Shown: one piece after another, positions 1-11,500 of the stretch
Position numbering within the stretch: position 1 is the first letter of the stretch
How the letters are laid out: each line of letters opens with the position of its first letter
NCBI GenBank assembly: GCA_020746105.1
Contig: CM036617.1
Span: forward strand, 143,386,518-143,450,517
Length of the DNA stretch: 64,000 nt
From: Trogon surrucura
Lineage: Eukaryota > Chordata > Aves > Trogoniformes > Trogonidae
Direction of reading: 5' to 3'
The notes under the pieces: generated by a model
Databases searched by the model: none
What the model was told of the DNA's origin: nothing
What the model saw: the letters and a program-made list of their open reading frames with translations, nothing else
Made by a program: the position numbers and the translations under genes

Positions 1-2989
1 ATTTTGTTGTGGGAGTTTAGTCTAAATTTCACCAGTTTCCCCAGAAAAATCACTTTAGCAGGTATTAGGGAAAAAAAAATCCAGCCGCATTTTTTACTTT
101 GGTCAGGAACTAAAAATTTCTGCTATTATTATTCTGAATAAATTATGCAAATTAATTTTAGTTTTAAAACTAAGACAAAGATTTGTCTCAGTAGCAGCTC
201 TCCATAAACCATGTTCTTCAAATATTTTTATTTATTTCTGTAGATTCTGTTCTTTCATAATTGTTTTTCACTGCAATGGTAGATTAATTTTGTTGGGTGT
301 TTATTGCTCATATATTTTAGAATGCATTTGACATCTAGCACACATGTTGTGTGTTAGTTTGGTCTTTATTGGTAAACTGAATTGGTTGATGTTAGTAAAT
401 ACAGTAATTTTTAGTTAATTTTTCCCTTAGCTGCTTATTCAGCATTATGGAGGCTGTAGATCCCTGTGTTCTAGCTCTGACATTATAGTTGACAGAAATT
501 CCAGCCTTGTCAAATATAGTTTCCTGTCTCTTACAGTTGTGCTTGAGTAATCATATGTGGGACTGAGATTTAAGCAGATCACTGAAATTTGAACACACAA
601 AACCAGTGTTAAACTTTCTGTCTGAATGTCACTGGTAACTGAAAATGTTCAGTGATACATTTTACAGTAGAATTTAAAGGGTTATAATTTAATTGCTGAA
701 TATATATAACATCCAGGTAGTAAATGTTATGTTTATTTTTAAGTGGCATATTTTATATCTAATGTCTTCATTCTAGAAGCTCAGCATGAGGGTGTGATTT
801 GTGTGGAGTGTGAATTCATGTTCATCCACTTGGTTTTGTTTTCAGAATTTCGGATCCCCCAGTGATTTTAATAATTGTTTGAGCTTCATTACTAGGATAA
901 AGATGTAGATTTTTTCTTCTTGTGTGAGCAAGATTGCAGGCTGTTACTGATCTGTGCCTCTATTAATAAACTGGATGTCAATTCTTAAATACAAGCCTAT
1001 TATTAATATTCTTAATATGGGGAAATTGAGGCTTCAGAGATTGATTTGGGTTTTTTTTTAAAGTACAGTTCTGGCAATAACTTATATCTGCATCTTATTT
1101 CAGCCTTCTTGGCTTCTGATGTACATGTAATTGAGTACATGCTGCTTTTCTTTATAATACTGCAGCTTTGATCAATGAACAATAACAGTTTTATTTGGAA
1201 ATTAATCAGGAATACGAGACTCCTGCCTTGCTTACAAAAGAAGTTAGAGGAGATACGTGTGACATCAGGGCAGAATACTGTGGGGGAGTATTTTGTCATT
1301 GTCATCGTAATGACTGTGTATCGTAACAGGTGGTGCAGCAGTTGAAGAGGAGAGGATCTGTAAAGTGGTTCTGAAAAGCCAATATTTGTACTAGATGTGC
1401 TTCAGCACTTTTATTTCAGACTAGCGTTAGCCTGGTCGTGTGGACTTGAATGCCCATTAGCTATGGGAGTCCAGTCGAGTAGAGGCAAGGTTTTGTTTCA
1501 GGCATTTAGAAGCTGTCCTGTTGTCGTAACTGAGGCGCGGTGAGCAGGAATGATCGAGGAATCGTCTTCTTAAGTGAATTTTGAGTTGAACTAACATGCT
1601 AATGCAGTTTCATCTCTATATACACAAGAGGAATGAAATAAGCTTGAATTACAGACACAGCATACTTAATTTTAGGAATGTCTAATTTATGAATCTTCAA
1701 CATTGCTGAAAGTGAAAAGAAGGTTTTGTAAAAAGATGTTTGAATGATACCTTGGAGAGTTGCCACTTTTCCTTGCCTTCTGCAAGGTCATGTATTTAGT
1801 TGAATAATTTTAAACCACAGTGTTCAGAGGTGGTCACCCGTTGTTACTCCTCATTTCCTACACTTTGTTTTGACAACTCAAGAGGTTGGTTTTTTGTTTC
1901 TGCTTTTTCTTCTCTCTCAAAATGCTAGGCATTCATTGCTGTAACTGGAATCACTGAAAGCTCAGTTTAATTGTAGAAGGTTCCACATAAAACTATTATC
2001 TGAAAAGCAAATTCTTATGTCTAATACAGGATACCCCAAAATATGTGAAAACCATGAGCTTTCATTTCTGTGAGTCTCTGTTCCTCATCTGCCTCCAGAC
2101 TCAGTTTCTGTTTTTGCTTTTGTGATAAATTATTTATGTAAACTATACCTATGCTGTGGTGATCATCGCCAAAGGGTGAATACTAACACCACAGTTTTGG
2201 TAAGAGAAATTTCTTGTCTGCTGAGACCAAATTCCCTGGTAGGTTATTTTAGTTGATTACACACCTGTTGGAAACTGATTTCAAACTGAAATTCTGGGTA
2301 TTAAGTGATAACATAAACCAGAGACTGGACAGCTTTGGGGTTTCTTTTCAGAAACCAAAGGGTCATCTTCTGTCATCTCACTGTGGTTTGACCTAACAGA
2401 GTAGGTAATGGTTATAGGAAGCTGCCTTTGTAAGCAGACATTTGGATTTTTATGAAGTAACTTGAAATTGCTATGGAAGAGCTCTCACTCCAGTACTAAT
2501 TACACTTAAGTTTTATTAGCTAGAGATTTATGTAGTTTATCTTTTGACCTATTACGAAAAGTAAAACTGCTTTTTATAACGTGTCTTCGTAAGCTGTTTG
2601 TATGTCTTCTAAGACAGTTGAGGGTATTTTTTTTTTACCTTTAAAACTTAGAAAGCTTAGGAAATTTTAAGTAATGTTTCACAGTTGACTTTGATTAAAG
2701 ATTGTGCTGACGCTGAGAGGTTATGTGAATGGAAAGAGAAAGAAGTTAAAACGTCTGGTTTTGATGTCAGTTGTCTTGCAAAACCTCTGTGTAAGGTACA
2801 ACTCAAATTTAGCGTGACTGTACAGTTTTGAATGTCTTTAATTTTGGAATTATTCTTCAGTGCAACTAGATTGTGAGATGTACGTAACCTTACATTAGTA
2901 TGACCAGTTGCTACATATAGATTTAAGAAAATTAATTTTTTAATACTTCTTCATATCGTGTGTGTGTCTTCTGTTTTTATTTCTGGCAG
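1..2989 (+). other. CCDC91: CCDC91 intron (5' part cut by window edge)
   Basis: AT-rich intronic sequence. I looked for the first coding exon (the acidic DDFGGFEAAETF-type motif known for this family) and did not find it, so it lies upstream. No repeat family, RNA gene or promoter was recognised. The open frames here are short, lack coding character and are best read as chance. Confidence 0.7.
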
Positions 2990-3150
2990 TAGTATCTGAA
3001 GTCCATATGTCTCCTGATGTTCTTCTGGAGCGCTCTGTGCCTTCTTCCTGCATGGTTCCTTCTGACTCATTCAGTTTATCAAGTGGTAATGTGGCAACAA
3101 CTGTCCAAACAGCTAACAATGTTACAAACCCAGTCGTTCTTGAAGAACAG
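2990..3150 (+). CDS. CCDC91: CCDC91 internal coding exon (first in window), low-complexity N-terminal region
   Basis: This exon encodes part of CCDC91 (p56), a cytosolic coiled-coil partner that binds GGA adaptors and the gamma-adaptin ear at the trans-Golgi network. It is preceded by a pyrimidine-rich acceptor ending TTCTGGCAG and ends CAG|GTAAAC. The frame enters with a split codon (one base from the upstream exon) and leaves between codons, giving 53 full codons. The translation starts VSEVHMSPDVLLERS and ends NPVVLEEQ. It resembles the remembered human segment VSGVHLSPSSPEIVLDRD and has the same Ser/Val-rich, low-complexity character. By family knowledge it should start near residue 37; the start codon and acidic-phenylalanine GGA-binding motif belong to an exon left of the window. 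The gene name rests mainly on the downstream exons. The acceptor could shift by a few bases because TAGTAG follows the AG. Confidence 0.85.
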
Positions 3151-6100
3151 GTAAACCCATGACTTTCGTGTTTAAGTATTTGAACTTGATGCATTAAGTG
3201 TCTTAGCATAGTATCTTCTCTGTGCAAGTTTAGATTGAATTGACATTTAGGATCAAAAGGTCCTTGGATGTCTGTGATGCAGGCTTTAAAGGAAAAAAAA
3301 AAAAAAAAAAGGTTTAAATTGTGGAACTGGAAGACACCATACTACTTGGGTATGGAGTACAGGAGAGATAAGTATGCTAAAGAGTTATTAAAAGTTAAAG
3401 GCATGCTAATAGTGATAGGCGTGAAAGTACGAAACAATAGCAGGAAGATTCTCTAGAAAAAATTGTTACTGCTAAAGCTATAAAGATTATGGCTGCACAT
3501 ATATGTCATACCTGTATGTTTTCTCAAGTTGTTTTAGTATTAGGGAATTAATGTTTAATCTTTACTTAATTGTATTTTTTTCAATTAATTTAAATATTTT
3601 ATTTTATTTCATCTTTTTTCCCCATTAATTTTAAAGTTGATTTCTTATTTTTATTTCTGTGGTCTGACGCAGTCTTAGTTGTCTGAACTTGATCTCTCCT
3701 TGTGGCTGCAATAGTATTGAGAACTGATCTTAGCTTCTTTTGGGGGGGATGAAAATGTTTAGGTTTTAACTAAGTGATTAAGTCAGAAAGGGAGGGAAAA
3801 TAATTTCTTCCTGGAGATTAGCACAAGAAGGCTAGATTATTGTGGATGAGAGTTAAATAGATTTATCCTTCTAACTGAATTTTTATTGCTGTTGATTGCA
3901 GTGACACCTACTTGAACAAGTTCATTCATTGTAAAGTTCCTTGTTTCAGGATGCATAATAGTATATACTTGAACTAGAAAGTGCTTTGGTTTCATATTCT
4001 TCAGGTAGACTCATCAAGTCCTAGGGCTACTCATGGTGAAACTTGAATTTGATGATTAGGTCAGGCTTCCATAATCTGACCATTTAAAAATATTTCTCTA
4101 GAGCTATTTAAACAACTTATGCAAAATATTTGTTTTGATTAAACTGACTTACTGGTTTTCCTTGAAGCAGTGTCTGGATGTTCATACTTCCAGAAATACT
4201 GTGGCTACTACAACACCAATATTTCAGTTGTAGTAATGAATTAGTTACTAGTTTGTATTTGTTCCCAGCCTAATGTTCTGGGGAAAGCCTATAAAAAGTG
4301 AAGAAGAGATGTGCCCACATGCAAATAATACCAAAGAAATTTTCTTCGAAATCCAAAAGTTCCGTGTTTTGGTTTTTCTTCTTGAGAGAGGGAAGTGCTT
4401 GTTTTCTCTTTTTGACTGGTGCCAGCCAAGGTCATTTTTGTTGTTGAAAGCTCTTCATCTGCCTCTCTGAAAAATGTTTTGATAAGTAAATTTCTGTTGA
4501 TGGCAGGATGATCAAAATACGCTTTCATTCAGCTACAAGAGATTCTACCATTTTTAATTTTAGCTAACAGTAAAATGTGAATAACCTGTATCCCTTCTTG
4601 TTTGAGCTGGGCCAGCATCTTTAGCTTGTGTGTTCTCTGGAAGGAGTGCTTTGAATATTCCAGAATACTAACGCTTGGGTTTATTTTTAATAACTAAAAA
4701 GTGATTTTGTTACTGAAAATAAGAAATGCACTTAATTTCTTCTGAATGATTATTTGTGCTAATTCCAGTTGTAGGCCATGTTTCATATTTTCTCATCTGG
4801 TCCTGGTCAGCTACCGACAGATCCACGGTTCCATAAAATCTCTTTGTATTGCAGGAAATAATACAACATTAGCAAGTGTTACTAAACAGAGAAAGGGATT
4901 TGGGAGGAGGTCCTTTAACATTATTTTGGAATGGAGATGGGACTTTGCACTTTTTGGATAAGACTAAAGGAAAATGGTGGGCATAAAACTATAATATTCT
5001 TGCACCTGTTAGAGGAGGAGGTTAGGAGAACTGTATTCTTTTTTATTGTGTCTCCAGAGCCTCTTGAGATTTCATGTGAAAACAACTTTAAGGTTTCAAG
5101 TTCCAATATCACAATTTTTGGCAGTTCCAGGCTCTAATCTTGAGAAGTCGCACATCTAGCTTATCTTTGCCTTTTACAGAAGGGGAGTTGACAGTGCAAA
5201 TGTCAGTTTTCTTTTTAGCTGTTTTTTTCTACTGGATCTCATGTATCCATATACAGTCAAGATCTTGGCTGTTTTTGTTTCTCTCTCTGAATCCTTTGAG
5301 AGAGACATATTTGTTAATTGAAAGTCAATCTCTTATTTGAGTGTCTGTTTGGAGTAAAAGGTGTTAAGGGAATGTATTAAATCAGACCAGTCAAATCGCT
5401 CTTAATAAGCATATTGAGATGTTCCTTCCACCACCCATCCCCAAATCTCAAGTGCTCTTGGCTTTCAAATTGTTGTTGAAAAAATGACAGCTGAAATTAA
5501 TTTACCAGCTTTTTCCTTTGAAGTTTCTTTACTCTTATATTAAACAAGTTTTTGCCTTTTTTTTTAAGATGGAAAAAAACCCCAACTTTGGCTTTTGTTA
5601 ATTATACCACAAAATATTTTAAGCCTCAATTGATTTTTATGCTTTTCTGAAAATACAGACTTATTATCAGTGTTTCATCTATTTTGGGTTGTGTGTTCTG
5701 GTAGCCTCTGTTTTAGTTCTTGTACTTCTATGGTTCACTGAAATAGGAGACATGTTGCAGACATGTCCCAATTACTCTTTTTCTGTTGGTTTAGCCTCAA
5801 GATGTGATGTTTATTTTAGCACAAAATATTATATTCTCTTTCCATGGCTACTGTTTACAGTCTGCATTGAGTGAAAACATGAAGTGGCTATTTCAAGGAA
5901 GGTTTATTTCACTATAAACCTGATGCTTGGAGACAGGTGATGCAGTTTCAGTTCTGTCTCTTTTCACCTCTTTTGAGTATTTTGACCTCATGGGAAACTG
6001 AGGTATCTGTGCCATCCTTCTTAAAGCCTTTTCTTGAAGTATTCTTTAAAAACAGTTGAGATCAGAAGGATTGATGTGAATCTGTGTAGAATTACTAGCT

Positions 6101-6314
6101 GCTGTTCTATTGTTGGAGCTTTCTTTTTGGCTAACACATTCTACATATTAGAGTGTGCGTGGCCAATTTCAGAGAAGTGTGGTTTCAAAAAAATAACCGT
6201 AGTGTTTACAGTTTTTAAGTTCTGTAATGTTATCTGGAAATGAAATCTGACTTGAATGGAATGTTAAATTCCATTTACCATTTCCGTTACCGTGTTTTTT
6301 CTCACATGAATTAG
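3151..6314 (+). other. CCDC91: CCDC91 intron between first and second visible exons
   Basis: A 3.2-kb intron with GT-AG borders. It holds an 18-base A run at 3293-3310 and otherwise unremarkable AT-rich sequence. No interspersed repeat was recognised. Confidence 0.8.
3293..3310. repeat. poly-A run, 18 bases
   Basis: An uninterrupted run of A in the first complete intron, not attached to any recognisable element. It is likely length-variable. Confidence 0.9.
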
Positions 6315-6503
6315 ATTCAAGCAGATATTCCAGTTGCCTCTTCGAATGTAATTGAAGACAAGACTTCAGTTACATCAACTGTTGCTTTGGTTGATGCTGA
6401 GACACAGAGAACAAATGAACCGAAGAGCCACCTTGAACAAGCTGTTGCAAACCTAGAAATCAAGCTTTGCACTGCTGAAGAAGAAAAATTGAAAATTAAA
6501 AAG
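6315..6503 (+). CDS. CCDC91: CCDC91 internal coding exon, linker and start of coiled coil
   Basis: The exon has 63 codons, flanked by a TTTTTTCTCACATGAATTAG acceptor and an AAG|GTATGA donor, and is phase 0 at both ends. The translation begins IQADIPVASS, passes through TVALVDAETQ and ends ANLEIKLCTAEEEKLKIKK. This parallels the remembered human TIALVDDSE and SSLEIKLKVSEEEKQRIKQ. The first two thirds are probably disordered. The last 20 or so residues are rich in Leu, Glu and Lys with heptad spacing and begin the long coiled coil used for self-association. The exon abuts the next coding exon in frame after a 1.9-kb intron. The match to CCDC91 is strong in the C-terminal third and weak in the linker, as expected for this family. 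Confidence 0.93.
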
Positions 6504-6585
6504 GTATGACTAGTTTTTTAATGAAAATGTTTGGCATTTGTATATGATTTCAGTATAGTTGGAGCTGGCAGAGATTTGCAATGTA

Positions 6586-6678
6586 TTTTTTTGTACAAAT
6601 TTTTTTGTACAAATCAGCAAAATTCAAAAGAAATTGACCAATTTTAGCCAAAACACTTTTTTTTTTTTTTTTTTTTTT
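6586..6678. repeat. 14-bp tandem duplication followed by poly-T
   Basis: TTTTTTTGTACAAA occurs twice head to tail at 6586-6599 and 6600-6613. A 22-base T run follows at 6657-6678. This looks like simple slippage, with no element attached. Confidence 0.85.
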
Positions 6679-7541
6679 GTCTGGTGTCTCTTTTAGGCTG
6701 AATTTTCTCAAGTTTTGTGGGGGGGAAAAAGGAGACAGTTTTCTTAGCATGGAGCCATGTGGTTAGAAGGTATAGTGATTCCCCCATGTTTTGAGAGTGA
6801 GTGTTGACAGTTGACAGTACATCTGTGTAACACAGAACACATTTTTTTTACTGTGAGCTCTGATAACTAAATTCTTTATATTCTGAATATGATAGTGTAT
6901 AAAGCAGGGCTATGCCTATAGTTAGGCATCTGAGTTAGCAATAGGTTACTGAGACATGGGAGCACAATTTTAATTTCTGCTATTCTCAATACTGTTCCTT
7001 GATATAGCTATCAAGGTGTGCTAGGAAAAGAGGAAATGGCTTGTTGGAAATGAAAATGAGGATAAGTAACTAGAGCCAAAAATGACGAGGTCTGGAATGG
7101 ATTGATTTTGCCAGGAATTAAGTGTACAAAGAAGAGCTGGAAGGGAAGCATGCTTACAGACTGTAGGAGGAGATAGATTTAGAACTATACTCTGAGTTGA
7201 CAAGTGTTGCACAGTCAGTTTCTATATCTGCAGTTGAATCAAAGACTTTGAATTTTAATAACTGTTTTTATTATTTTGTCCAAAGGCAGGATTGAACTAA
7301 GCAGACCTGTTCTTTCTGTCCTTCTTATGACCCTTTCAGTTGTGCCTTTGTTTGAGTAACTGTACAGTGATCTGGCACGTCATTTGTTTCTATACTGACT
7401 TCCTGTGTGGCTGCAGAAATCGTTGTTCTTGAACAACTGAAAGGATGCCAACAGGTTATGTATAGTAGGAATGACTTTGGTAGGAGCAACAGCTGCATTA
7501 AGAAAAAATAAAAATCTTTAGCTCATTGTATAGCAAGTAAT

Positions 7542-7622
7542 TTTAAAGTTTATTGCCAGTAGTGTCACTCTTCCTCTCTAAATTTAAAGTTTATTGCCAG
7601 TAGTGTCACTCTTCCTCTCTAA
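7542..7622. repeat. 41-bp tandem duplication
   Basis: Two head-to-tail copies with a period of 41 bases; 40 positions (7542-7581 and 7583-7622) are identical. The unit starts TTTAAAGTTTATTGCCAG and ends CTTCCTCTCTAA. Perfect identity implies a recent duplication. It lies between two coding exons but far from either splice site. Confidence 0.95.
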
Positions 7623-7836
7623 TTGGTTCATGTTGGGCAGGCTTCTAGACTGGCTCTCTGCAAGATCACAGAATATTTAAAAATTTTATTCATTTTGGAG
7701 CCCAAGATAGGACTGTATGTAATAGAACTTCTACCTTTTTAGTGAAACAGTTTGCTAAAAGTAAATTTGATATGCTGCTTTTCAAATGCAGGAAGAAGAA
7801 AGAAGCTATTAAAATATGGAAATGAGCAGAGTAGGG

Positions 7837-8230
7837 TAGAATAATTTCAGCTGGAAGGGACCTACAATGATCACTTAGGGACTGACCAAAAGTTAAAGCA
7901 TGTTGTTAAGGCTGTTGTCCAAATGCCTCTTAAACACTGACAGGCTTGGGGCACTTTTCTAGGAAGCAAATTACAGTATTTGACTACACTCTCGGTAAAG
8001 AAATACTTCCTAACGTCCAGTCTAAACCTGCCCTGGCTCAGCTTTGAACCATTCCCGTGCATCCTGGCACTGGGTGCCAGGAAGAAGAGCTCAGCACCTC
8101 TCTCTCCTCTTCCCCTCCTCAGGAAGCTGTAGAGAGCAATGAGGCTGCTCCTCAGCCTCCTTTTCTCCAAAGTAGGCAGGCCCAGTGACCTTTGCTGCTT
8201 CTCATAAGAAATGCCTTCCAGGACTTGCCT
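7837..8230 (-). mobile_element. CR1 LINE 3' fragment, 5'-truncated, old
   Basis: Read on the minus strand, this is the last part of CR1 ORF2 and the 3' UTR. The translation includes MEKRRLRSSLIALYSFL, then LSQGRFRLDVRKYFFTESV, the typical C-terminal CR1 string. The 3' end at low coordinates has the CR1 form AGAATAATTTCAGCTGGAAG. Frame breaks and divergence indicate an inactive older copy. The right boundary is uncertain by about 20 bases. Confidence 0.9.
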
Positions 8231-8441
8231 TTGGTTTTAAATATCTTATGCTTCTTGAAAATATTGTCTCAGTTGAAAGGCTGCAGAGTTTTCTTGCACA
8301 ACCCTTTGTCTCTGTGCATATCATGATAGCAAATGTCATAGTCTTCAGAAGTGAAATTATTTGGTATTATTATCTGAATCTATATTTTCACAATTCACAA
8401 ATGTTTATAGCTTCACTTATTTTATTTTGTAAACTTTATAG

Positions 8442-8546
8442 GAATTAGAATATTTACTGGAAAAACACAGTGTTCTAGAAATGGATTTCTTGAAGGAAAA
8501 GAAAGAAAAAGTAATTTCACATCAAGATCATTACAAGACTCTCCAG
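8442..8546 (+). CDS. CCDC91: CCDC91 internal coding exon, coiled coil
   Basis: The exon has 35 codons between an acceptor ending ACTTTATAG and a donor CTCCAG|GTAATT, phase 0 at both ends. The translation starts ELEYLLEKHSVLEMDFLKEK and ends HQDHYKTLQ, charged and helical throughout, without proline or glycine. It aligns with the remembered human coiled-coil segment containing LMEKHNVLEKGFLKEKE and SFQDRYKELQ. It joins in frame to the EKHKQELEDM exon 29.7 kb downstream. The length agrees with a compact coiled-coil exon, and removing it would not shift the frame. Confidence 0.95.
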
Positions 8547-11500
8547 GTAATTTCTTTCTTGTAGTATCTTGCTTTTTTTCAAGGAAGGCTTCATATAAAG
8601 GATATTTATGTCTAACGAATATTCTGGTAAGTATCCGCAGGCCTGCTCCAAAGCCTCTTGAATTTAAAGGATTTCTAAGGATCAGAGCTGACTTGACATT
8701 AAGGGCATTATAGGTTTAATAGCCCACTTGCATAAGTACAGTATTGTAATTCTCTTTGTTCATCCTTATGATCTGTTTTGTACAACAGATGAAATGAAAA
8801 ACACTTTGCACAGCAGATGTGTATTTAACAGTATGACTTGGCATGTTCTAGAGTAGCTATGGCCAATTTGCACAGTATTATCTGACTTCAGTATGGAATA
8901 CTTTGTGCTGCATAATAAAAATCTGCAAAGTGTAACTAGATGCTAGACAATGGAATTAAAATTACTTCCAATGAAAAATCGACATCATTTGTTAAATACA
9001 TGTAAGTCTCACATACAATAGAAATTTTTCATTGAAGTTTACAGTCTTCCAGTGTTAAAGCAGGACAAACCAAATACTGTAGACTTATTCAACACTTCTT
9101 GTTGGTAATTCAGTTTCACTATTTTTTTTCTGCTGTGGATGGTTTTTAGGTAGCTACTGCATTGTTTCCCTTTGTACTTAAAGGTTGCTGTAATAATTCG
9201 TAGTGAGTTCCTGGCTGCAGTACTTCCTAGAATCTGTGGTAATATAATAATCTAATTTTATGATTATTATTTTTGTGTGTGTGTAACATCCTGCTCAATG
9301 AAAGAAACATTGCTTAGCTATGTTATAAAAATGAATTTTGCTTAAAAACCTTCTGATTTATGAAGTATACTGGCTAAAGTTATTAATCATCCCAAACTTT
9401 TGACAGTAGTGTTTAGTGAATACTATTTTTTTTGATATTTTCACAATGCTCTTGAAGCAGAAGTATTTAAGTGGTGGAAATGTTACTGAGGCTTGCAAGT
9501 ATCTGTCTGTATTTTTTGACTCAAATACTATGGTTTTCAAGAATAGCAATGAAAGGGTCATTACCTTTAACTTTGTAGAAAAACTCATATACTTAATCTC
9601 ATTGTCTTCTGGATATAGCCAGAACCAAATCGGAGAAGAAAAATGAGTCGGACTTCTAAGAGCTGACAATTAAAATTACTGTCATGAAACTTGAATATTG
9701 GATGGCTTCTGTTAGTACAGGTTTTAATGCCAATTTCTTTTGTCTTTCTCCTTTGGCTCCTACAACAGTAGGGTCAGCACCTGTGGCCACACACTGAGTA
9801 AATCTGGCAGCTACACACCGCAGATGTCTTTGACTCTAGCATATCTTTTTCCAGTAGAAACAGCTGGTTATTAGTGCAGTTGACTCGAATTGCTTAAAAA
9901 CAGGTTACAGTGGTGACTCTGGCATACCTTTGGGAACTCTGAGGATAAGACTTCCGAACGAACTGATTGTGCCATTCTAAGCTCTAGGTGTGCGTTGACT
10001 TAATTCCACTTAAATGAAATTTCTGTGTTAATATTTGAGTATAGTACATAAAACAAATGCCTTATGGGATGGTTGCTACTGCTTTTTATGAGAAAATGCA
10101 TAATTTCATGCATCTTTATTTACTGATTAACTGACTTCTGGCACTTGTGAAATAGAGAATTCTCAAAAGCTTAGTGTGGAGGTAATAGAATGAGTCGGTT
10201 AGAGCTTTAACAAGGTAATATTTAGATTAGACTCTTTTTTTGTGAAGTTACTGTTCTTAATTCTGTGAGAAATTTTCATTAACCTCTGTCATTTGTGTCA
10301 ACTAAACCAGTAATAATATTTTTTATCTTTTCCTATTCATTTCTGCCTCAGTCAGGGGTGACAGTTAACGCAGTTTTCTTGTCACAAAATTGTTTCAATA
10401 AAATGTGCTTTCAGCTTTTTTTATATAAAAAATATTTTCAAGGATAAGGTAGAAACATAAAACATATTACAGATGTTTTTTCTGAGTGAGTTAGAGTGCT
10501 GATGAAGTAAACTGTGTTCTGGACTAGTTGCGGACTTTCTTCATTGTAGGTGTGTAAAAAGCCTTATACTTAATTTGATTGTGCTGAAAATGGAAGAATT
10601 GAAGGGAAGTGATAGTCACGTTTCCTAAACAAGGGCAGCAGAATTCCAAGTCTTTGGTATATTATTAGTATTTAACCAATGGGTGACAATGGAGTGTTAC
10701 CCTATTTATGCTTGTATGAAAGAGAAAAGTAAAAAGTTCTGTGTTATGTCTAAGTAAGATTAGCTTTAAAAAAATCAAGATTGAACAGAGAGTGTAATAC
10801 TTTTCCCATTCTTAATGTTGTTTCCATATGTTACTACAACAACCAGAGACAGTAAAGGGGCAGCAGTAGATTTGTAAATAAACAAACAAATTACTATTAA
10901 CTAGTAATATAGAGTTCTTTGGATATTTAATGCAACAGCCTCTTTAAGATCTTGAATTCACACAGTCTGGTAAAATTAAAGTTATGATTCCCACATTCCT
11001 GTTTTGTTGTTTGTAGTACTTACGAGGCAGAATAGCATACTGTAATTATATCTTCTTTGCATACAAAATGTAGCTGAGTTAAAATTGCTCTAAGTGTAAT
11101 TTTAGTTTTAGTGTCTTGCACGTAGTGTTACAACCACAACGTTGCATAAATGCAATATTAGCTTTATAATTTCTTGCCTATTTAGACAAGAAGGAAACAG
11201 GTGCGAATGTATGCCTCACTTTTTTGTTGGCATCTCAGTCTTATTTTTTTTTCCATTTGTTTTTGATTAAAGTCGTATGTAGTCATCAACTATTAACAGC
11301 TCAGCTTGTCTCTAAATGTGAGGTGCTGCATATTTTCAAAGTAGATAACACATGTTTCTGACTGTAATGTAGAATTAGTTGTCATTTAAATCTTACAAAT
11401 CTAAAATTTTGTTGCAAACTCATTGCACTGTGTTGTAGAAATGAATAAATACTGCATTTTAATATGACCACACCCCAATTTGTAATACAGCGAAAAACTA

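Larger units (their letters stand above)
6504..8441 (+). other. CCDC91: CCDC91 intron between second and third visible exons
   Basis: A 1.9-kb intron with GT-AG borders. It contains a 14-bp tandem duplication and a 22-base T run (6586-6678), a 41-bp tandem duplication (7542-7622) and a CR1 fragment on the minus strand (7837-8230) ending about 210 bp before the next exon. The rest shows nothing recognisable. Confidence 0.85.

Noticed and set aside
1012..1305. 97-codon minus-strand frame
   Set aside because: No recognisable motif and ordinary intronic composition.
1..2989. Search for the first CCDC91 coding exon
   Set aside because: No sequence encoding the acidic DFGGFEAAETF-type start was found. 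It must lie upstream of the window.
9358..9669. Overlapping 103- and 76-codon frames on opposite strands
   Set aside because: AT-rich intron with low-complexity translation and no splice or family support on either strand.
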